From Saprospiraceae bacterium (GTDB taxonomy: Bacteria > Bacteroidota > Bacteroidia > Chitinophagales > Saprospiraceae), in NCBI GenBank assembly GCA_016713025.1, contig JADJPZ010000004.1, positions 1,054,001 to 1,118,000 of the forward strand: 64,000 nucleotides of DNA, read 5' to 3'. The translations under genes and the position numbers were made by a program. Positions 37,893 to 46,881 of this stretch are shown piece by piece; the stretch's first letter is position 1, and every line of letters begins with the position of its first letter. The notes below the pieces were generated by a model. It did not search any database. It was not told the DNA's origin and saw only the letters and a list, made by a program, of their open reading frames with translations.

Positions 37893-39770
37893 ATGTCTTA
37901 CCCAATCAAATACGACCAAAGTATCTCTGAAAAAGAAGATTTCTGGTTGAAAGAAGCTCAGAAAATAGATTGGTTTACCTTTCCTGAAACTATCTTGAGC
38001 ACCAACGAAGACAATCTATATCATTGGTATAAAGGCGGAAAGTTAAATACATGCTACCTGGCATTGGACAAACATGTTGATTCAGGTCGAGGCCAACAAA
38101 CAGCTTTGATATATGACTCACCTGTGACGGGCACCAAAAAACAATTTACTTATGATCAACTTTTACAGGAAGTGCGTCTTTTTGCAGGTGTCTTGAAAGG
38201 TAAGGGAGTTCAAAAAGGGGATACTATTGTCATTTACATGCCCATGGTACCGGAAGCAGTGATAGCTATGTTGGCGTGTGCACGTATTGGAGCTGTTCAT
38301 TCTGTAGTTTTTGGTGGTTTTGCAGCTCATGAGCTCGCTATCAGAATCAATGATGCCAGACCAAAATATATACTGATGGCAAGTGGAGGAAAGGAAATCG
38401 ACAAAATAATACCCTATAAACCAATAGTCGAAGCGGCCTTACACGAAGCTTATTTCAAGCCTGATGGATGTATCGTTTTACAAAGAGATTTTGTTCCTTG
38501 TGAGATGAAGTCCGGATATGATCATGACTGGCAGGAGCTTATGAGGTCAGCACAGCCGGAAGATTATGTCATCATGGATGCTACTGATCCACTATATATA
38601 TTATACACGTCAGGTACCACAGGCGCACCTAAAGGTATAGTAAGAGACAATGGAGGCCATGCCGTGGCATTAAATAGTAGTATGGAGTATGTGTATAATG
38701 CATCACAGGAAGACGTGTATTGGGCTGCCTCAGATATAGGATGGGTAGTCGGACATTCATATATCGTTTACGCTCCTTTGATAAGAGGATGTACCACCAT
38801 AGTTTTTGAAGGAAAACCTATCAAGACACCCGATGCAGGTACTTTTTGGAGAGTTATTGAAGAATATAAAGTCAATATTTTTTTTACTGCACCTACTGCA
38901 ATCAGGGCCGTAAAGAAAGAAGATTTTGATGCAGAATTATTTAAAAAATATGATCTGTCATCATTAAAATATCTTTTTTTGGCTGGTGAACGTACAGATG
39001 TGGCAACTTATGACTGGGTGTCAAATCTATTGAAACGTCCGGTTATTGACCATTGGTGGCAAACAGAATCAGGGTACCCAATGCTGGCAAATTTGGCAGG
39101 TGTTGGACTTATACCTGTCAAGCCTGGCTCGGCCGGAAAACCTTACTTTGGTTTTGATATCCGAATCATTTCGCAGGACCACGATTTCATGCCACCCAAT
39201 CAGGAAGGAGCCGTGGTCATCAGACTGCCTTTACCTCCTGGATGTTTGCCGGGATTATGGAATGATAATGAAAGATATGTAAAATCATACCTGACTGAAT
39301 ATCCGGGATATTATTTCTCAGGCGATGGCGGATATCGAGATGATGATGGTTATATCTTTATTACAGGAAGGATTGATGATGTTATCAATGTGGCAGGACA
39401 CCGACTATCCACAAGTGAGATGGAAGAGATTGTTGCAGGTCATTATGCGGTTGCCGAATGCGCAGTTGTAGGCTGCTATGATGAGATGAAAGGTCAGTTG
39501 CCTGTAGGTTTTGTGGTACTAAAGCACAGTTTTGATAAGGATGGAGATCAGATTAAGTCAGAACTGGTAGCTAAAGTTAGGGACACAATTGGCGCTGTTG
39601 CAGCATTCAAAACAGTCCACTTTGTAGAGCGTTTACCCAAAACGCGGTCAGGCAAAATCCTTAGAAAAATAATTCGTGCTATAGCAGATGGGGTGCCATA
39701 TCAGGTACCTTCGACTATAGAAGACATCACAGTTTTGGAGGAGATCAAATGGGAGCTGACCAACAAGTAG
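37893..39770 (+). CDS. prpE: propionyl-CoA synthetase-like AMP-dependent acyl-CoA ligase
   Basis: 625 residues from the ATG at 37893 (MSYPIKYDQSISEKEDFWLK). A longer frame from 37815 adds an unlikely leader. Motifs: YTSGTTGAPKGIVRDNGGH (the GIVRDNGGHA extension is typical of PrpE), VIDHWWQTESGYPMLAN, YYFSGDGGYRDDDGY and PKTRSGKILRKIIRAIAD. The family activates propionate and related short acids. It is a diverged paralogue of acs, 290 bp downstream, so the island probably handles several short-chain acids. Exact substrate is inferred. Confidence 0.82.
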   Translation: MSYPIKYDQSISEKEDFWLKEAQKIDWFTFPETILSTNEDNLYHWYKGGKLNTCYLALDKHVDSGRGQQTALIYDSPVTGTKKQFTYDQLLQEVRLFAGVLKGKGVQKGDTIVIYMPMVPEAVIAMLACARIGAVHSVVFGGFAAHELAIRINDARPKYILMASGGKEIDKIIPYKPIVEAALHEAYFKPDGCIVLQRDFVPCEMKSGYDHDWQELMRSAQPEDYVIMDATDPLYILYTSGTTGAPKGIVRDNGGHAVALNSSMEYVYNASQEDVYWAASDIGWVVGHSYIVYAPLIRGCTTIVFEGKPIKTPDAGTFWRVIEEYKVNIFFTAPTAIRAVKKEDFDAELFKKYDLSSLKYLFLAGERTDVATYDWVSNLLKRPVIDHWWQTESGYPMLANLAGVGLIPVKPGSAGKPYFGFDIRIISQDHDFMPPNQEGAVVIRLPLPPGCLPGLWNDNERYVKSYLTEYPGYYFSGDGGYRDDDGYIFITGRIDDVINVAGHRLSTSEMEEIVAGHYAVAECAVVGCYDEMKGQLPVGFVVLKHSFDKDGDQIKSELVAKVRDTIGAVAAFKTVHFVERLPKTRSGKILRKIIRAIADGVPYQVPSTIEDITVLEEIKWELTNK

Positions 39771-39935
39771 CGGTTTATACTTAACGGAAAATTGATTGCG
39801 AAAATTTTTAATCATAATTATTTAGTTTACAATACATTATGATTTAATTTTTTTCACAAAATATTTTCTGTTCTCTATAAATACATTTGGCACCAGATGT
39901 TCCCATCACCTCTCTTTATTCCATAAGATGCTCTT

Positions 39936-41336
39936 TTAAAATTTATGTGGTTTTAGCATGTGTTCCGGATTCAGGATTTCATCCAGTTTTTCTTTAGAAA
40001 GTAGCTTATATTCCAATACAAGGTTGTAAACACTTTTACCTGACTCCAAAGCTTCTTTTGCGATTTTTGAAGAGTTTTTATACCCGATATATGGATTTAG
40101 GGCAGTGACGATTCCAATACTGTTTCTTACCATTTCAAGGCAGACTTCTTTGTTAGCTGTAATGCCGTCGATGCATTTATCCCTTAAGGTATCCATGGCA
40201 TTGCATAGAAACTGGATATTTTCCATGATGGCATGTGAAAGCACAGGCTCCATTACGTTGAGTTGCAATTGGCCGGCTTCTGCAGCAAATGTGACAGTGA
40301 GATCATTTCCTATTACCTTGTAACACACCTGATTTACTACTTCCGGAATGACAGGATTTACTTTGCCAGGCATGATTGAACTACCCGGTTGCATGGGAGG
40401 AAGATTAATTTCATAAAAACCTGCTCTTGGCCCTGAAGACAGCAATCTCAAGTCATTGCAGATTTTTGAAAGTTTGACAGCAAGCCGCTTTGTAGCGGAT
40501 GAGTAAATAACATATGCGCCGGTATCTGATGTTGCTTCTACCAGATTTGGGGAAGAAACGATAGGAAAACCTGATATATCAGCTAAATTCTTTGCACACA
40601 AGACTGCATATCCCACGGGAGCATTCAACCCTGTTCCTATGGCAGTGGCACCCATATTTACTTCTACAAAAAGTTTAGCATTATTATTTAGTTTGTCTAT
40701 ATCCTCTTCCAAATTAGCAGCAAAAGCTTCAAATTCCTGACCTAATGTCATAGGGACAGCATCCTGCAATTGTGTGCGCCCCATTTTGATGACATCTTTG
40801 AATTCTACTCCTTTGTTTCTAAAAGACCCAACTATTGAAATTAACTTATTTACCAACTTCTGATTCATCATTAATAAACCAAGCTTTATCGCTGTAGGAT
40901 AAGCATCATTGGTAGATTGAGACAAATTGATGTGATCATTTGGAGAACAAAACTGATAATCTCCCTTGGCTTTTCCTAATTTTTCCAATACCATGTTTGC
41001 AATGACTTCGTTAGCATTCATATTTACTGAGGTACCTGCTCCGCCTTGTATCATGTCTATTGGGAATTGTTCATGAAATTTTCCTGCTATAATTTCATCG
41101 CAGGAATCTGATATACAATTATAAAGATTTTTAGGTAAAAGCTCTAATTCAAAGTTGGTTTTAGCAGCAGCTTTTTTTACAAAGGCCAGTCCGGTGATGA
41201 ACTCAGGATAAGAAGACAATAACTGACCCGAAATCTTAAAATTATTAATAGCTCTCTGTGTTTGAACACCGTAATAAGCATCTTTGGGAACATCTAATTC
41301 ACCTAATAAGTCACTTTCTTTTCTGAAATTTTGCAT
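39936..41336 (-). CDS. aspA: aspartate ammonia-lyase
   Basis: 466 residues from the ATG at 41336 (MQNFRKESDLLGELDVP). The longer frame to 41393 adds a hydrophobic leader not seen in the family. It interconverts aspartate and fumarate plus ammonia. Motifs: YYGVQTQRAINNF, the substrate loop SQSTNDAYPTAIK, GRTQLQDAVPMTLGQEF and the fumarase/aspartase signature GSSIMPGKVNPVIPE with the catalytic serine loop. Ala/Ser/Asn pattern fits aspartase better than fumarase C. Confidence 0.92.
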   Translation of the reverse strand: MQNFRKESDLLGELDVPKDAYYGVQTQRAINNFKISGQLLSSYPEFITGLAFVKKAAAKTNFELELLPKNLYNCISDSCDEIIAGKFHEQFPIDMIQGGAGTSVNMNANEVIANMVLEKLGKAKGDYQFCSPNDHINLSQSTNDAYPTAIKLGLLMMNQKLVNKLISIVGSFRNKGVEFKDVIKMGRTQLQDAVPMTLGQEFEAFAANLEEDIDKLNNNAKLFVEVNMGATAIGTGLNAPVGYAVLCAKNLADISGFPIVSSPNLVEATSDTGAYVIYSSATKRLAVKLSKICNDLRLLSSGPRAGFYEINLPPMQPGSSIMPGKVNPVIPEVVNQVCYKVIGNDLTVTFAAEAGQLQLNVMEPVLSHAIMENIQFLCNAMDTLRDKCIDGITANKEVCLEMVRNSIGIVTALNPYIGYKNSSKIAKEALESGKSVYNLVLEYKLLSKEKLDEILNPEHMLKPHKF

Positions 41337-41393
41337 AAGAAATATTTTGGTGAAGATAAGGATATTTATGATTTTGTGAAGAACTAATTTCAT

Positions 41394-41835
41394 CTTTTAA
41401 AGTAAGAAATTCTCTTTATTTGCGTCTAGTAATTGCAATATATTTGTTTTACTAACTCTTGTATTGATAGTTTTGGATACAACTCAATTGAGTTTTAATA
41501 CTTATCAGGTTTTATTTTGATTTGTATTTGAAGGAAAAAGAGTCTAAACTTAAAATATTACAGGTAAATTTGATATCTTAAGGTGGACAACATTGTTGAA
41601 AAACAGTCATATAGGCCCTGTTTATTCACAGAAAATTATTCGAATACGTTTTCTGAATTTTTTACAAGTGTTAAGTTAATTGTTGAATGATGGATCAACG
41701 ATAAGTAGATTTTACTTTTGATGAAGTCGAGGGTTCCCCGAACTTAGCCGCAGCTAAGGAAAGGCTTCATAAACGAACAGTAAATGGAAAGATACAATAA
41801 GTCATCCGTCAATTTAACCATATCATAACATTAGT
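41394..41835. other. intergenic stretch
   Basis: About 440 bp with no gene. A perfect 14-bp palindrome AACTCAATTGAGTT lies at 41481-41494, upstream of aspA, and could be an operator. Nothing else is evident. Confidence 0.4.
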
Positions 41836-43806
41836 TTAGCGAATGATTATTGTTTTAATTACACTGTGGCTGGTAGTCTTCAATTTTATGTAATATGGAC
41901 CTGGTGATAGTTTTTCAGCTATGACAGTATCTTCAAAGGCAGTTTTTGATAGATGTATTTTACCATTAATTTCGATAATTTGGATTTCGGTTTCTTCATT
42001 TATGCCCTTAATGTGGATATGCTCAAAACTTGGGTTTGGGAATATAGTATATTTCTCATGCTGAATATCATTGACGGAATTGCTTAATTGGTAGGGCAAA
42101 CCTTTTTTGTTGCCATAAATATACTCCACCAAGTCAGGCAAATCTATAAATGGGTTTCTGTTTTTCTGCCAATCAAAAACTACGTTGTTTCTATTCGCTT
42201 CAAAATCATCAGGAAGATCACTCCTATGCCATGCCAACAATGTATCCAAATCGCCAAACTTTCCTATTTGTCCTTCCGGATATCCTTTGACGACTTCAAG
42301 TCCATTATACCTGACTCCAAGAAAAAAAATGCACCTTGCCACATCACCTTTAAATTTTCCTTTGGTCCCTGTGGGTCCGGAATATTGACCAAAATATTTA
42401 TTCCCACGATTACTGTTTTCTACCCCATCTACAGCGCGTATGCCGTGGGCATCAGAATTGGCGTGTCTTATAGAATCAGGGCCTGTAGGCCAAAATATAT
42501 TTTTCCCATTTATCTGGTCATCTTCATCAATACTGTTGAAGCCTCCTCTGGATCTTGGCCAGACGTGTTCTCTGTTCCAGGAGTTATTATTATCTGAACT
42601 GGTTTGAAAATCAAGCTTCGAACGCCCTTTTTCTAAATAAACCATCCAAATCTGATTGCTGTTTTCGGGATTCTGATCAGCTTCTTTCAATATATCTATC
42701 AGATCATTGTAGGTTTGTGCCCTTACCAGTAATGGGTTGGCTATAATGGATTGCAAGGTCAATTTTAGATCATTTCCTGATTTTCCATGGAGATTGTTGT
42801 AATAGTCATTATCATACTGAGCTTTTACTCGGCCATATGTAGGTTTTAAAGGTGTTCCAAAATCGGCAATTCTGAAATCATTATCCTCAACACGAATTTT
42901 AACATTATTATTGATACTGAAATATTTTTCAGGTAATGGCGCCAGTTTGAAAACTAAGTCTTCATCACCTTCGTCGTCTTTATCATCCAAAATGACCAAA
43001 GAAGACGTAGTACTATTTTGGTTTTTTTGCAAAGTAATTTTCAAGTCACCCTTAATATCAGTCAGATTGAATGTACCATTGTTAACAGAAAATTCAATGA
43101 TCAGATCACTATCAATGATTTGATCACTTTGAAAAGTAATCAGGATAGTGTCCCCTTCTGTATATAAAGGTTTATTGAAATTTAATTTAATGCCAGTTAA
43201 AACAACTCCTGAGCCATCATTGAGCTTACGTGGAGTAGGGGTGCCCACATTATACGTACCATCATTTTTTCTTTGTATAGAGTTGGTATTGTTGGCACTG
43301 CCTTCATTGATTTGTCGAATATTTGGGTCAAAGGCCTTGAAAATTTGAATCATTGAAACTGCATCAGGATCACTGGTACCATAGATCAGTACGTCAATCA
43401 GCCTGGTGTCAAAAAATGCCACTTTCCCAATAGGGAAATCAGTTTCATCCCCTTTGTAAATAGCCACTGCATCTTCTCCGTTTTGTATAGTATTTTCAGG
43501 AATAATATAATGCGGAAAAGGAATTAAAGTGGAAGGACCTATCAAAAAAATCCCATTGACATCTGTTTGGTATCCGTCAAGATCAATGGCCAGGTAGCAG
43601 GAGTTTCCACCACTTGATGATCCATTAAAAAAAACCAAAATAAAACCATCTAAAGGGAAATTGGGTTTAATTGAACGCAGTTCGATAAATTCCTGCGTAT
43701 CTAATCCAGGAGTGTCGCAATCCAGTTCATTGATTACCAGTTCCTTCTGTGCATTCAAACAGAATGCCCAGAAGAGAACTATTACAATTAATATTCTATT
43801 TTTCAA
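41836..43806 (-). CDS. secreted endonuclease I (NucM-like) with lamin-tail-like domain and T9SS tail
   Basis: 656 residues. Signal peptide (ends LNAQ), lamin-tail-like domain (20-150; LVINELDCDTPGLDTQEFIE), a beta-sandwich resembling Calx-beta (about 205-315; LVILDDKDDEGDEDLVFKL), endonuclease I (about 325-565; NREHVWPRSRGG, then NSDAHGIRAVDGVENSNRGN and GDVARCIFFLGVRYNG), and a type A T9SS C-terminal domain (YTIFPNPSFEHIHIKG to the end). It should be an extracellular nuclease degrading DNA or RNA for nutrients. All metal-site motifs of the NucM group appear intact. Confidence 0.9.
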   Translation of the reverse strand: MKNRILIVIVLFWAFCLNAQKELVINELDCDTPGLDTQEFIELRSIKPNFPLDGFILVFFNGSSSGGNSCYLAIDLDGYQTDVNGIFLIGPSTLIPFPHYIIPENTIQNGEDAVAIYKGDETDFPIGKVAFFDTRLIDVLIYGTSDPDAVSMIQIFKAFDPNIRQINEGSANNTNSIQRKNDGTYNVGTPTPRKLNDGSGVVLTGIKLNFNKPLYTEGDTILITFQSDQIIDSDLIIEFSVNNGTFNLTDIKGDLKITLQKNQNSTTSSLVILDDKDDEGDEDLVFKLAPLPEKYFSINNNVKIRVEDNDFRIADFGTPLKPTYGRVKAQYDNDYYNNLHGKSGNDLKLTLQSIIANPLLVRAQTYNDLIDILKEADQNPENSNQIWMVYLEKGRSKLDFQTSSDNNNSWNREHVWPRSRGGFNSIDEDDQINGKNIFWPTGPDSIRHANSDAHGIRAVDGVENSNRGNKYFGQYSGPTGTKGKFKGDVARCIFFLGVRYNGLEVVKGYPEGQIGKFGDLDTLLAWHRSDLPDDFEANRNNVVFDWQKNRNPFIDLPDLVEYIYGNKKGLPYQLSNSVNDIQHEKYTIFPNPSFEHIHIKGINEETEIQIIEINGKIHLSKTAFEDTVIAEKLSPGPYYIKLKTTSHSVIKTIIIR

Positions 43807-43836
43807 TATTCATTTTTCAATCTAAAATAATTCACT

Positions 43837-44274
43837 TTATCTCAATCTGTCCATAGATCTGACAGTATTTTCATCCTTCTTAATATATCTGGCAGCAAGT
43901 ACAGAGAACACTAATCCTATAAAAGGTAAAAATATTCCAAATTCGTCATTTATATTGTTTGCTTGACTGGTGATGGTTCCTTCATTGTAAATTAGAAGCA
44001 TTGCCAGCAGAGGCAATAAAATACTTACTACTGTAACTACATAACTGAGTCGCATCTGAAGTATCCGGTTGTTAAATAAAAAAATAGCTATGATACTTAC
44101 CAGACCACCCAGGACAGTAAGACCAATAAGTATAGGACTATCCTGGATATCATAGGTCATATCACTGAGCAAATTTGGAATGGCGACACTACTGGAAGCA
44201 AATGGTATTCCAAAAAGACCAAAAAATGAACCGCCGCAAACTAATAAAAAAATAGACTGAATACGTTGTAGCAT
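43837..44274 (-). CDS. DUF4293 membrane protein
   Basis: 145 residues, four hydrophobic helices. The start (MLQRIQSIFLLVCGGSFFGL) and the end (AARYIKKDENTVRSMDRLR) match DUF4293, a Bacteroidota-specific family of unknown function with a conserved K-D-E-x-x-V-R-S-x-D-R-L-R tail. Confidence 0.88.
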   Translation of the reverse strand: MLQRIQSIFLLVCGGSFFGLFGIPFASSSVAIPNLLSDMTYDIQDSPILIGLTVLGGLVSIIAIFLFNNRILQMRLSYVVTVVSILLPLLAMLLIYNEGTITSQANNINDEFGIFLPFIGLVFSVLAARYIKKDENTVRSMDRLR

Positions 44275-44312
44275 AAAATTACTAATTTTGTTCCGTTAAA
44301 GGGCACAATATA

Positions 44313-45431
44313 ATGAATTATAGCTTTTGGGAAAAAAAATTTATACAAACACCAATGGATTTAACAATTATTGGTTCAGGTATTGTAGGGTTGAGTACAG
44401 CCATTTCCATCAAAGAAAAACAACCTTGGCTTACCGTAAAAATTCTTGAACGAGGAAGTCTGCCATATGGTGCGAGTACAAAAAATGCAGGATTTTCATG
44501 TTTTGGATCAGTTTCTGAAATACTTGATGACATACAGCAGATAGGAGAGGAGCAGACCATGGAGATAGTAAAAATGAGATATCAGGGTTTGAAAATACTT
44601 AAATCTCGAGTCCAGCCTCAAGTCATGGAGTACCAGCATCACGGTGGAACTGAGCTCTTTCGAAAATCAGATAATATACTTAAAGAACAATGTATCGACA
44701 GCATCGCATATTGTAACCAATTAATGCATTCTCACCTGGATATTTCCCATTGTTATTCACTGGTCAAAAATCGCAAATTGACTACCTATGATACAGATGC
44801 TATTTATAATGCATCCGAAGGTATCATCAATCCGGTGGCCATGATGAATGCTCTAAGTCGAAAGGCTGTTGATCTTGGTATTTCTGTTGTGTATGGGATA
44901 AATATTACAGAAGTGGATAGACAAAATAAAGTGATAAAAACGGACCAGCACCTGATCATCGAATATAAGAGACTTATTGTGTGTACTAATGGATTTGCTG
45001 CTGCTTTGTTTCCCGAATTAGAAGTTGTGCCTGCAAGAAATCAAGTATTAATTACTGAAAAACTGGACAACAATCCTTTGGATTCAGGATACCACGTGGA
45101 TAAAGGCTATGTATATTTTCGAAATTATGAGGGCAGGATCCTCCTTGGTGGTGGCAGAAATCTGGATCATGCAGGCGAGTCAACGGATCAGTTCGGACAT
45201 ACAGCATTGTTACAGCGATATTTGAAAAAGATATTGGAGGAACTGTATCCGGGTGCTTCTTCAAAAATTTATCATTGGTGGAGCGGTATATTAGGCATAG
45301 GTCCATCGAAATACCCGATTTGTAAATGGGTTGATGAAGATATTATTGCCGGTGTAAGACTGGGTGGGATGGGAGTGGCCATTGGTTCCTACTTGGGTGA
45401 AAAGCTCGCCTGTGAAGTCATAAAGTCCTAA
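44313..45431 (+). CDS. FAD-dependent oxidoreductase (D-amino-acid oxidase family)
   Basis: 372 residues. Dinucleotide-binding motif LTIIGSGIVGLSTAISIKEK with the downstream Glu (ILERG), the DAO-family stretch YGASTKNAGFSCFGSVSEIL, PARNQVLITEKL, and a C-terminal GGMGVAIGSYLGEKLA. It oxidises an amino acid or amine-like substrate through FAD; the substrate is unknown. The first ATG (44313) is used; a second at 44355 would start at the nucleotide-binding strand. Confidence 0.88.
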   Translation: MNYSFWEKKFIQTPMDLTIIGSGIVGLSTAISIKEKQPWLTVKILERGSLPYGASTKNAGFSCFGSVSEILDDIQQIGEEQTMEIVKMRYQGLKILKSRVQPQVMEYQHHGGTELFRKSDNILKEQCIDSIAYCNQLMHSHLDISHCYSLVKNRKLTTYDTDAIYNASEGIINPVAMMNALSRKAVDLGISVVYGINITEVDRQNKVIKTDQHLIIEYKRLIVCTNGFAAALFPELEVVPARNQVLITEKLDNNPLDSGYHVDKGYVYFRNYEGRILLGGGRNLDHAGESTDQFGHTALLQRYLKKILEELYPGASSKIYHWWSGILGIGPSKYPICKWVDEDIIAGVRLGGMGVAIGSYLGEKLACEVIKS

Positions 45432-45553
45432 TTCGACTTTGTCACCTTCAAAAATCTTAGTCAATTACTTTCATCAGAATGTAATTCATCGGAAACATGA
45501 TATTTTTGTGTGCATTTCATTTTTTCGCACTATGCTCGATTTCTTATCAAGTT

Positions 45554-45662
45554 TCGTTTGTTCGTTGTAGCTTTTAACTACGATGCAATATATTAAGACA
45601 TCTTGCCTGAATCGCTAAAAAAAATGATGATTTTAATGTGAGACTAAAAAATGAAATACACC
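45554..45662 (+). repeat. dispersed repeat unit, copy A
   Basis: Begins TCGTTTGTTCG, contains GCAATATATTAAGACATCTT and GCCTGAATCGC, and ends in AAAAAATGAAATACACC. Copy B is at 45914-46023. An inverted form of the end lies at 45508-45530, which suggests A plus that segment is one element with terminal inverted repeats (about 45508-45664). Confidence 0.75.
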
Positions 45663-45752
45663 CTTCTATTATCTCTAATCTTTATGTCCGAGATTAATAA
45701 AGGGACGTAGTCCTGCGATCTTTGTAGCAAAAATATCCACACACCATCATGT

Positions 45753-45814
45753 AGGGGCGTAGCCCTGTGATCTTAAAAGATCTGGTAAATACAAGATATC
45801 AGGGCTACGCCCCT
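45753..45814. repeat. perfect 15-bp inverted repeat
   Basis: AGGGGCGTAGCCCTG (45753-45767) and CAGGGCTACGCCCCT (45800-45814) with a 32-nt centre. It would form a strong RNA hairpin but lacks a T run. Confidence 0.75.
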
Positions 45815-45913
45815 TACGTTTCAGGTGCTAATGTTTTTTACAAAGACGACAGAGCTACGCTCCTGCCCCGATAGGCGGGAGTAATTTATCTTCAGGATCA
45901 TGTCTCTAAAGCA

Positions 45914-46023
45914 TCGTTTGTTCGTCTTAGCATTTTACTACGGTGCAATATATTAAGACATCTTGCCTGAATCGCAAACATAATTGATGATTTTTAATGT
46001 GAGGCGAAAAAATGAAATACACC
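45914..46023 (+). repeat. dispersed repeat unit, copy B
   Basis: Matches copy A over its whole length with scattered substitutions. GCAATATATTAAGACATCTT and GCCTGAATCGC are identical. Confidence 0.75.
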
Positions 46024-46141
46024 TATATTTTTTCATAGTTAAAGATAAATGTATGGGTGAATTAGGTCACAACTCTTGGGTTAACCCAACAGTTTCCAAT
46101 GAATCGGAAAGTCCGGATAATTAGACAAAGTAGTCATATAT

Positions 46142-46881
46142 TTAAAAATCAAACTTTCCGTTGTTGATCTTTAATATTTTTTCTTTTGCGGGATAATCAG
46201 GAATGATATTTTCAACGATGCTCCAGAAGCGGTCTGAATGATTCATTTCTACGAGATGTGCGAGTTCGTGCACGACAACATAATCTATGACGTCATCCGG
46301 AGCAAAAAACAACCTCACTGAAAAATTTAAGTTTTTCCCGGTCGAGCAACTGCCCCAATTAGATTTATTATATTTCAAACGAACGCCATTGATGGGCTTA
46401 TTGAAGTATTTCAGGTTGAAGTGGTTAACTTTTTTTATAATATCGGGAAGAAAATAATTTTGAGAAAATTTTATCAACAAATCTTTTATAAGCTTTTGTC
46501 TGTCATATTGACCTGTTGCCGGAAGTTCCAACATCAGGGAATCATCCTTTTGAAGCTTAATAAGTCCACTTTGTCTTTGTGATTCTGTAATGTGTAATAT
46601 GAAAATTTTTCCACCAATGTGAAATTTCTGAAGATGCATATACTCTTTTTCAAAGTGTATCTTTCAAAAACAGACGGTTTTTTTGATTTTAAATCTGTGA
46701 GCCATGAAGTCGCCCAATCAATATGCTTTTCAATATTGGTTTTAAACAAAATAGCTTTGGGTATACGCAATATCACATGAGTACCACCTAAAGCCACTCG
46801 TGTACTCATTCTCTTTTCTATGATGATTTTGACCGGTATTCTCAATCCGTCAATATCAATATAGTATTGCTTATCAGCCAT
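46142..46881 (-). pseudogene. YgjP-like (DUF45/M48-type) zinc metallopeptidase, split by a frameshift
   Basis: The N-terminal frame (46881-46534) starts MADKQYYIDIDGLRIPVKII and holds the family's strand-rich start (RMSTRVALGGTHVILRIPKA). The C-terminal frame (to 46142) carries the NWGSCSTGKNLNFSVRLFFA stretch and the zinc motif VVHELAHLVEMNHSDRFW (H-E-x-x-H plus H-x-x-x-F-W). Adding one A to the A5 run at 46650-46646 (minus strand) joins them as ...YTLKKEYMHLQKFHIGG..., about 246 residues, the normal family length. It overlaps serC by 8 bp. Cause of the break (real or sequencing) is unresolved. Confidence 0.85.

Larger units (their letters stand above)
45432..46141. other. non-coding repeat field
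   Basis: 710 bp with no gene but several repeats: two direct copies of a unit of about 109 bp exactly 360 bp apart (45554-45662 and 45914-46023), an inverted copy of the unit's end (45508-45530), and a perfect 15-bp inverted repeat (45753-45814). The motif GGGGCGTAGC also occurs near 18.27 kb. Confidence 0.7.

Noticed and set aside
41337..41393. Longer N-terminus for aspartate ammonia-lyase
   Set aside because: It adds a hydrophobic leader to a cytoplasmic enzyme; MQNFRKESDLLGELDVP is the family start.
45753..45814. Strong hairpin as a terminator
   Set aside because: No T run follows on either strand and no gene ends close by; better seen as a repeat.
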